Shown here: piece after piece, positions 54,974 to 64,000 of the stretch
How the letters are laid out: every line of letters begins with the position of its first letter
How positions within the stretch are numbered: the first letter of the stretch is position 1
Made by a program: the position numbers and the translations under genes
DNA from: Siphonodentalium dalli
Lineage: Eukaryota; Mollusca; Scaphopoda; Gadilida; Siphonodentaliidae
DNA length: 64,000 bases
Reading direction: 5' to 3'
NCBI GenBank assembly: GCA_032622095.1
Contig: CP136062.1
Span: 56,461,849 to 56,525,848 of the forward strand
Notes under the pieces: generated by a model
Database searches by the model: none
Seen by the model: the letters and a program-made list of their open reading frames with translations, nothing else
Told to the model about the DNA's origin: nothing

Positions 54974-57900
54974 AGAGAGTTCTAGAGACGTAATTTAATT
55001 CTGATATAGGATAATCGTCGGTATGGAGAGTTCTAGAGATGTAATTTAATTCTGATATAGGATAATCGTCGGTATGGAGAGTTCTAGAGACGTAATTTAA
55101 TTCTGATATAGGATAATCGTCGGTATGGAGAGTTCTAGAGACGTAATTTAATTCTGATATAGGATAATCGTCGGTATGGAGAGTTCTAGAGATGTAATTT
55201 AATTCTGATACAGGATAATCGTCGGTATGGAGAGTTCTAGAGACGTAATTTAATTCTGATATAGGATAATCGTCGGTATGGAGAGTTCTAGAGATGTAAT
55301 TTAATTCTGATACAGGATAATCGTCGGTATGGAGAGTTCTAGAGACGTAATTTAATTCTGATACAGGATAATCGTCGGTATGGAGAGTTCTAGAGACGTA
55401 ATTTAATTCTGATACAGGATAATCGTCGGTATGGAGAGTTCTAGAGACGTAATTTAATTCTGATATAGGATAATCGTCGGTATGGAGAGTTCTAGAGATG
55501 TAATTTAATTCTGATACAGGATAATCGTCGGTATGGAGAGTTCTAGAGACGTAATTTAATTCTGATATAGGATAATCGTCGGTATGGAGAGTTCTAGAGA
55601 TGTAATTTAATTCTGATACAGGATAATCGTCGGTATGGAGAGTTCTAGAGACGTAATTTAATTCTGATACAGGATAATCGTCGGTATGGAGAGTTCTAGA
55701 GACGTAATTTAATTCTGATACAGGATAATCGTCGGTATGGAGAGTTCTAGAGACGTAATTTAATTCTGATATAGGATAATCGTCGGTATGGAGAGTTCTA
55801 GAGATGTAATTTAATTCTGATACAGGATAATCGTCGGTATGGAGAGTTCTAGAGACGTAATTTAATTCTGATATAGGATAATCGTCGGTATGGAGAGTTC
55901 TAGAGATGTAATTTAATTCTGATACAGGATAATCGTCGGTATGGAGAGTTCTAGAGACGTAATTTAATTCTGATATAGGATAATCGTCGGTATGGAGAGT
56001 TCTAGAGATGTAATTTAATTCTGATACAGGATAATCGTCGGTATGGAGAGTTCTAGAGACGTAATTTAATTCTGATATAGGATAATCGTCGGTATGGAGA
56101 GTTCTAGAGATGTAATTTAATTCTGATACAGGATAATCGTCGGTATGGAGAGTTCTAGAGACGTAATTTAATTCTGATATAGGATAATCGTCGGTATGGA
56201 GAGTTCTAGAGATGTAATTTAATTCTGATACAGGATAATCGTCGGTATGGAGAGTTCTAGAGACGTAATTTAATTCTGATACAGGATAATCGTCGGTATG
56301 GAGAGTTCTAGAGACGTAATTTAATTCTGATATAGGATAATCGTCGGTATGGAGAGTTCTAGAGATGTAATTTAATTCTGATACAGGATAATCGTCGGTA
56401 TGGAGAGTTCTAGAGACGTAATTTAATTCTGATATAGGATAATCGTCGGTATGGAGAGTTCTAGAGACGTAATTTAATTCTGATACAGGATAATCGTCGG
56501 TATGGAGAGTTCTAGAGATGTAATTTAATTCTGATACAGGATAATCGTCGGTATGGAGAGTTCTAGAGATGTAATTTAATTCTGATACAGGATAATCGTC
56601 GGTATGGAGAGTTCTAGAGACGTAATTTAATTCTGATACAGGATAATCGTCGGTATGGAGAGTTCTAGAGACGTAATTTAATTCTGATACAGGATAATCG
56701 TCGGTATGGAGAGTTCTAGAGATGTAATTTAATTCTGATATAGGATAATCGTCGGTATGGAGAGTTCTAGAGACGTAATTTAATTCTGATATAGGATAAT
56801 CGTCGGTATGGAGAGTTCTAGAGATGTAATTTAATTCTGATACAGGATAATCGTCGGTATGGAGAGTTCTAGAGATGTAATTTAATTCTGATACAGGATA
56901 ATCGTCGGTATGGAGAGTTCTAGAGACGTAATTTAATTCTGATATAGGATAATCGTCGGTATGGAGAGTTCTAGAGACGTAATTTAATTCTGATATAGGA
57001 TAATCGTCGGTATGGAGAGTTCTAGAGATGTAATTTAATTCTGATATAGGATAATCGTCGGTATGGAGAGTTCTAGAGATGTAATTTAATTCTGATATAG
57101 GATAATCGTCGGTATGGAGAGTTCTAGAGACGTAATTTAATTCTGATACAGGATAATCGTCGGTATGGAGAGTTCTAGAGATGTAATTTAATTCTGATAC
57201 AGGATAATCGTCGGTATGGAGAGTTCTAGAGACGTAATTTAATTCTGATATAGGATAATCGTCGGTATGGAGAGTTCTAGAGACGTAATTTAATTCTGAT
57301 ATAGGATAATCGTCGGTATGGAGAGTTCTAGAGATGTAATTTAATTCTGATACAGGATAATCGTCGGTATGGAGAGTTCTAGAGATGTAATTTAATTCTG
57401 ATACAGGATAATCGTCGGTATGGAGAGTTCTAGAGATGTAATTTAATTCTGATATAGGATAATCGTCGGTATGGAGAGTTCTAGAGACGTAATTTAATTC
57501 TGATATAGGATAATCGTCGGTATGGAGAGTTCTAGAGACGTAATTTAATTCTGATATAGGATAATCGTCGGTATGGAGAGTTCTAGAGATGTAATTTAAT
57601 TCTGATACAGGATAATCGTCGGTATGGAGAGTTCTAGAGATGTAATTTAATTCTGATATAGGATAATCGTCGGTATGGAGAGTTCTAGAGATGTAATTTA
57701 ATTCTGATACAGGATAATCGTCGGTATGGAGAGTTCTAGAGATGTAATTTAATTCTGATACAGGATAATCGTCGGTATGGAGAGTTCTAGAGACGTAATT
57801 TAATTCTGATATAGGATAATCGTCGGTATGGAGAGTTCTAGAGATGTAATTTAATTCTGATATAGGATAATCGTCGGTATGGAGAGTTCTAGAGACGTAA

Positions 57901-60900
57901 TTTAATTCTGATATAGGATAATCGTCGGTATGGAGAGTTCTAGAGATGTAATTTAATTCTGATACAGGATAATCGTCGGTATGGAGAGTTCTAGAGACGT
58001 AATTTAATTCTGATATAGGATAATCGTCGGTATGGAGAGTTCTAGAGATGTAATTTAATTCTGATACAGGATAATCGTCGGTATGGAGAGTTCTAGAGAC
58101 GTAATTTAATTCTGATATAGGATAATCGTCGGTATGGAGAGTTCTAGAGATGTAATTTAATTCTGATATAGGATAATCGTCGGTATGGAGAGTTCTAGAG
58201 ACGTAATTTAATTCTGATATAGGATAATCGTCGGTATGGAGAGTTCTAGAGATGTAATTTAATTCTGATATAGGATAATCGTCGGTATGGAGAGTTCTAG
58301 AGACGTAATTTAATTCTGATATAGGATAATCGTCGGTATGGAGAGTTCTAGAGATGTAATTTAATTCTGATATAGGATAATCGTCGGTATGGAGAGTTCT
58401 AGAGATGTAATTTAATTCTGATATAGGATAATCGTCGGTATGGAGAGTTCTAGAGACGTAATTTAATTCTGATATAGGATAATCGTCGGTATGGAGAGTT
58501 CTAGAGACGTAATTTAATTCTGATATAGGATAATCGTCGGTATGGAGAGTTCTAGAGACGTAATTTAATTCTGATATAGGATAATCGTCGGTATGGAGAG
58601 TTCTAGAGACGTAATTTAATTCTGATATAGGATAATCGTCGGTATGGAGAGTTCTAGAGACGTAATTTAATTCTGATACAGGATAATCGTCGGTATGGAG
58701 AGTTCTAGAGACGTAATTTAATTCTGATACAGGATAATCGTCGGTATGGAGAGTTCTAGAGACGTAATTTAATTCTGATATAGGATAATCGTCGGTATGG
58801 AGAGTTCTAGAGATGTAATTTAATTCTGATATAGGATAATCGTCGGTATGGAGAGTTCTAGAGACGTAATTTAATTCTGATATAGGATAATCGTCGGTAT
58901 GGAGAGTTCTAGAGATGTAATTTAATTCTGATACAGGATAATCGTCGGTATGGAGAGTTCTAGAGATGTAATTTAATTCTGATATAGGATAATCGTCGGT
59001 ATGGAGAGTTCTAGAGATGTAATTTAATTCTGATACAGGATAATCGTCGGTATGGAGAGTTCTAGAGATGTAATTTAATTCTGATATAGGATAATCGTCG
59101 GTATGGAGAGTTCTAGAGATGTAATTTAATTCTGATATAGGATAATCGTCGGTATGGAGAGTTCTAGAGACGTAATTTAATTCTGATACAGGATAATCGT
59201 CGGTATGGAGAGTTCTAGAGATGTAATTTAATTCTGATACAGGATAATCGTCGGTATGGAGAGTTCTAGAGATGTAATTTAATTCTGATATAGGATAATC
59301 GTCGGTATGGAGAGTTCTAGAGATGTAATTTAATTCTGATATAGGATAATCGTCGGTATGGAGAGTTCTAGAGATGTAATTTAATTCTGATACAGGATAA
59401 TCGTCGGTATGGAGAGTTCTAGAGACGTAATTTAATTCTGATACAGGATAATCGTCGGTATGGAGAGTTCTAGAGATGTAATTTAATTCTGATACAGGAT
59501 AATCGTCGGTATGGAGAGTTCTAGAGATGTAATTTAATTCTGATATAGGATAATCGTCGGTATGGAGAGTTCTAGAGATGTAATTTAATTCTGATATAGG
59601 ATAATCGTCGGTATGGAGAGTTCTAGAGATGTAATTTAATTCTGATACAGGATAATCGTCGGTATGGAGAGTTCTAGAGATGTAATTTAATTCTGATATA
59701 GGATAATCGTCGGTATGGAGAGTTCTAGAGACGTAATTTAATTCTGATACAGGATAATCGTCGGTATGGAGAGTTCTAGAGATGTAATTTAATTCTGATA
59801 CAGGATAATCGTCGGTATGGAGAGTTCTAGAGACGTAATTTAATTCTGATATAGGATAATCGTCGGTATGGAGAGTTCTAGAGATGTAATTTAATTCTGA
59901 TACAGGATAATCGTCGGTATGGAGAGTTCTAGAGACGTAATTTAATTCTGATATAGGATAATCGTCGGTATGGAGAGTTCTAGAGATGTAATTTAATTCT
60001 GATACAGGATAATCGTCGGTATGGAGAGTTCTAGAGACGTAATTTAATTCTGATATAGGATAATCGTCGGTATGGAGAGTTCTAGAGACGTAATTTAATT
60101 CTGATACAGGATAATCGTCGGTATGGAGAGTTCTAGAGACGTAATTTAATTCTGATACAGGATAATCGTCGGTATGGAGAGTTCTAGAGACGTAATTTAA
60201 TTCTGATACAGGATAATCGTCGGTATGGAGAGTTCTAGAGACGTAATTTAATTCTGATACAGGATAATCGTCGGTATGGAGAGTTCTAGAGACGTAATTT
60301 AATTCTGATACAGGATAATCGTCGGTATGGAGAGTTCTAGAGACGTAATTTAATTCTGATATAGGATAATCGTCGGTATGGAGAGTTCTAGAGACGTAAT
60401 TTAATTCTGATATAGGATAATCGTCGGTATGGAGAGTTCTAGAGATGTAATTTAATTCTGATACAGGATAATCGTCGGTATGGAGAGTTCTAGAGACGTA
60501 ATTTAATTCTGATATAGGATAATCGTCGGTATGGAGAGTTCTAGAGATGTAATTTAATTCTGATACAGGATAATCGTCGGTATGGAGAGTTCTAGAGACG
60601 TAATTTAATTCTGATACAGGATAATCGTCGGTATGGAGAGTTCTAGAGACGTAATTTAATTCTGATACAGGATAATCGTCGGTATGGAGAGTTCTAGAGA
60701 CGTAATTTAATTCTGATACAGGATAATCGTCGGTATGGAGAGTTCTAGAGACGTAATTTAATTCTGATACAGGATAATCGTCGGTATGGAGAGTTCTAGA
60801 GACGTAATTTAATTCTGATACAGGATAATCGTCGGTATGGAGAGTTCTAGAGACGTAATTTAATTCTGATATAGGATAATCGTCGGTATGGAGAGTTCTA

Positions 60901-63900
60901 GAGATGTAATTTAATTCTGATACAGGATAATCGTCGGTATGGAGAGTTCTAGAGACGTAATTTAATTCTGATATAGGATAATCGTCGGTATGGAGAGTTC
61001 TAGAGATGTAATTTAATTCTGATACAGGATAATCGTCGGTATGGAGAGTTCTAGAGACGTAATTTAATTCTGATATAGGATAATCGTCGGTATGGAGAGT
61101 TCTAGAGATGTAATTTAATTCTGATACAGGATAATCGTCGGTATGGAGAGTTCTAGAGACGTAATTTAATTCTGATATAGGATAATCGTCGGTATGGAGA
61201 GTTCTAGAGATGTAATTTAATTCTGATACAGGATAATCGTCGGTATGGAGAGTTCTAGAGATGTAATTTAATTCTGATACAGGATAATCGTCGGTATGGA
61301 GAGTTCTAGAGATGTAATTTAATTCTGATATAGGATAATCGTCGGTATGGAGAGTTCTAGAGATGTAATTTAATTCTGATATAGGATAATCGTCGGTATG
61401 GAGAGTTCTAGAGACGTAATTTAATTCTGATATAGGATAATCGTCGGTATGGAGAGTTCTAGAGATGTAATTTAATTCTGATATAGGATAATCGTCGGTA
61501 TGGAGAGTTCTAGAGATGTAATTTAATTCTGATACAGGATAATCGTCGGTATGGAGAGTTCTAGAGATGTAATTTAATTCTGATATAGGATAATCGTCGG
61601 TATGGAGAGTTCTAGAGACGTAATTTAATTCTGATATAGGATAATCGTCGGTATGGAGAGTTCTAGAGATGTAATTTAATTCTGATACAGGATAATCGTC
61701 GGTATGGAGAGTTCTAGAGACGTAATTTAATTCTGATACAGGATAATCGTCGGTATGGAGAGTTCTAGAGATGTAATTTAATTCTGATATAGGATAATCG
61801 TCGGTATGGAGAGTTCTAGAGACGTAATTTAATTCTGATATAGGATAATCGTCGGTATGGAGAGTTCTAGAGATGTAATTTAATTCTGATACAGGATAAT
61901 CGTCGGTATGGAGAGTTCTAGAGATGTAATTTAATTCTGATACAGGATAATCGTCGGTATGGAGAGTTCTAGAGATGTAATTTAATTCTGATATAGGATA
62001 ATCGTCGGTATGGAGAGTTCTAGAGACGTAATTTAATTCTGATATAGGATAATCGTCGGTATGGAGAGTTCTAGAGACGTAATTTAATTCTGATACAGGA
62101 TAATCGTCGGTATGGAGAGTTCTAGAGACGTAATTTAATTCTGATATAGGATAATCGTCGGTATGGAGAGTTCTAGAGACGTAATTTAATTCTGATACAG
62201 GATAATCGTCGGTATGGAGAGTTCTAGAGACGTAATTTAATTCTGATACAGGATAATCGTCGGTATGGAGAGTTCTAGAGATGTAATTTAATTCTGATAT
62301 AGGATAATCGTCGGTATGGAGAGTTCTAGAGATGTAATTTAATTCTGATACAGGATAATCGTCGGTATGGAGAGTTCTAGAGACGTAATTTAATTCTGAT
62401 ATAGGATAATCGTCGGTATGGAGAGTTCTAGAGATGTAATTTAATTCTGATACAGGATAATCGTCGGTATGGAGAGTTCTAGAGACGTAATTTAATTCTG
62501 ATATAGGATAATCGTCGGTATGGAGAGTTCTAGAGATGTAATTTAATTCTGATATAGGATAATCGTCGGTATGGAGAGTTCTAGAGATGTAATTTAATTC
62601 TGATACAGGATAATCGTCGGTATGGAGAGTTCTAGAGACGTAATTTAATTCTGATATAGGATAATCGTCGGTATGGAGAGTTCTAGAGATGTAATTTAAT
62701 TCTGATACAGGATAATCGTCGGTATGGAGAGTTCTAGAGACGTAATTTAATTCTGATATAGGATAATCGTCGGTATGGAGAGTTCTAGAGATGTAATTTA
62801 ATTCTGATATAGGATAATCGTCGGTATGGAGAGTTCTAGAGACGTAATTTAATTCTGATATAGGATAATCGTCGGTATGGAGAGTTCTAGAGATGTAATT
62901 TAATTCTGATATAGGATAATCGTCGGTATGGAGAGTTCTAGAGACGTAATTTAATTCTGATATAGGATAATCGTCGGTATGGAGAGTTCTAGAGATGTAA
63001 TTTAATTCTGATACAGGATAATCGTCGGTATGGAGAGTTCTAGAGACGTAATTTAATTCTGATATAGGATAATCGTCGGTATGGAGAGTTCTAGAGATGT
63101 AATTTAATTCTGATATAGGATAATCGTCGGTATGGAGAGTTCTAGAGACGTAATTTAATTCTGATATAGGATAATCGTCGGTATGGAGAGTTCTAGAGAT
63201 GTAATTTAATTCTGATATAGGATAATCGTCGGTATGGAGAGTTCTAGAGACGTAATTTAATTCTGATATAGGATAATCGTCGGTATGGAGAGTTCTAGAG
63301 ACGTAATTTAATTCTGATATAGGATAATCGTCGGTATGGAGAGTTCTAGAGATGTAATTTAATTCTGATATAGGATAATCGTCGGTATGGAGAGTTCTAG
63401 AGACGTAATTTAATTCTGATATAGGATAATCGTCGGTATGGAGAGTTCTAGAGACGTAATTTAATTCTGATATAGGATAATCGTCGGTATGGAGAGTTCT
63501 AGAGACGTAATTTAATTCTGATATAGGATAATCGTCGGTATGGAGAGTTCTAGAGACGTAATTTAATTCTGATATAGGATAATCGTCGGTATGGAGAGTT
63601 CTAGAGACGTAATTTAATTCTGATACAGGATAATCGTCGGTATGGAGAGTTCTAGAGACGTAATTTAATTCTGATACAGGATAATCGTCGGTATGGAGAG
63701 TTCTAGAGACGTAATTTAATTCTGATACAGGATAATCGTCGGTATGGAGAGTTCTAGAGACGTAATTTAATTCTGATATAGGATAATCGTCGGTATGGAG
63801 AGTTCTAGAGATGTAATTTAATTCTGATACAGGATAATCGTCGGTATGGAGAGTTCTAGAGACGTAATTTAATTCTGATACAGGATAATCGTCGGTATGG

Positions 63901-64000
63901 AGAGTTCTAGAGACGTAATTTAATTCTGATACAGGATAATCGTCGGTATGGAGAGTTCTAGAGACGTAATTTAATTCTGATACAGGATAATCGTCGGTAT
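54969..64000 (-). other. 9-kb stop-free minus-strand frame encoding a 17-residue repeat
   Basis: As 51 is divisible by three, the phase never shifts. In one minus-strand frame every unit reads TDDYP(I/V)SELNY(V/I)SRTLH, and the two variable bases give only Ile/Val exchanges. The frame is open from the right edge to a TAA at 54969-54971, immediately after the last unit, over 3,000 codons. It has no ATG inside the array. The other five frames have a stop in every unit. A random 51-bp unit has a good chance of at least one open frame, so openness alone is weak evidence of coding. No poly-A signal occurs near its end. Confidence 0.3.
54974..64000. repeat. 51-bp satellite, 177 perfectly phased units, continuing past the window
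   Basis: Unit GGAGAGTTCTAGAGAYGTAA + TTTAATTCTGATAYAGGATA + ATCGTCGGTAT. The pattern at 55021 recurs in phase at every 1,020 bases checked up to 63181 and the window ends exactly on a unit boundary, so 9,027 bases hold 177 units without a net insertion or deletion. I see only two variable positions, both C/T: GACG/GATG and ATACA/ATATA. Combinations are ordered: units 4-9 and 10-15 (of 177) follow the same six-unit pattern and units 16-25 alternate two types. Confidence 0.98.

Overview
This is an AT-rich, gene-poor, repeat-saturated window from an animal nuclear genome. Spliced genes with GT-AG introns, a tRNA-derived SINE with an AATC tail, LINE, pogo, hAT, piggyBac-like and mariner-like relics and long satellite arrays exclude a bacterium or a compact microbial eukaryote. 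The repeat repertoire suits a marine invertebrate; a mollusc is my tentative guess.

Two spliced genes are supported. A small plus-strand gene (exons 8908-9136 and 10691-11064, poly-A signal at 11109) would encode a 200-residue protein with two membrane segments. A minus-strand gene (six phase-consistent exons between 47881 and 39415, 5' end not found) would encode at least 322 residues resembling a SLOG/LOG-type nucleotide-binding Rossmann domain with a basic tail. All other coding traces are transposon relics: a LINE reverse transcriptase (3611-5090, minus), a RecQ-like helicase fragment (18641-19099, minus), a pogo/Tigger C-terminus (41853-42137, plus) and a proline-rich frame in a GC-rich insertion (28800-29273, minus).

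Layout: 1-5.8 kb SINE head, small inverted-repeat elements and dead LINE; 5.87-8.2 kb 68-bp minisatellite; 8.4-11.1 kb two-TM gene on a large palindrome; 11.4-25 kb microsatellites, minisatellites, MITEs and helicase relic; 25.2-30.4 kb a SINE split by a nested insertion of about 5 kb; 30.4-39.1 kb dense MITEs; 39.4-47.9 kb the SLOG-like gene with element-filled introns; 47.9-54.9 kb tandem repeats, SINE and larger inverted-repeat elements; 54,974 to the right edge (9,027 bp) a perfectly phased 51-bp satellite of 177 units.

Recurring themes are palindromic MITEs in many copies, tandem arrays grown from one arm of such elements, and a satellite that stays in frame and open on the minus strand throughout.
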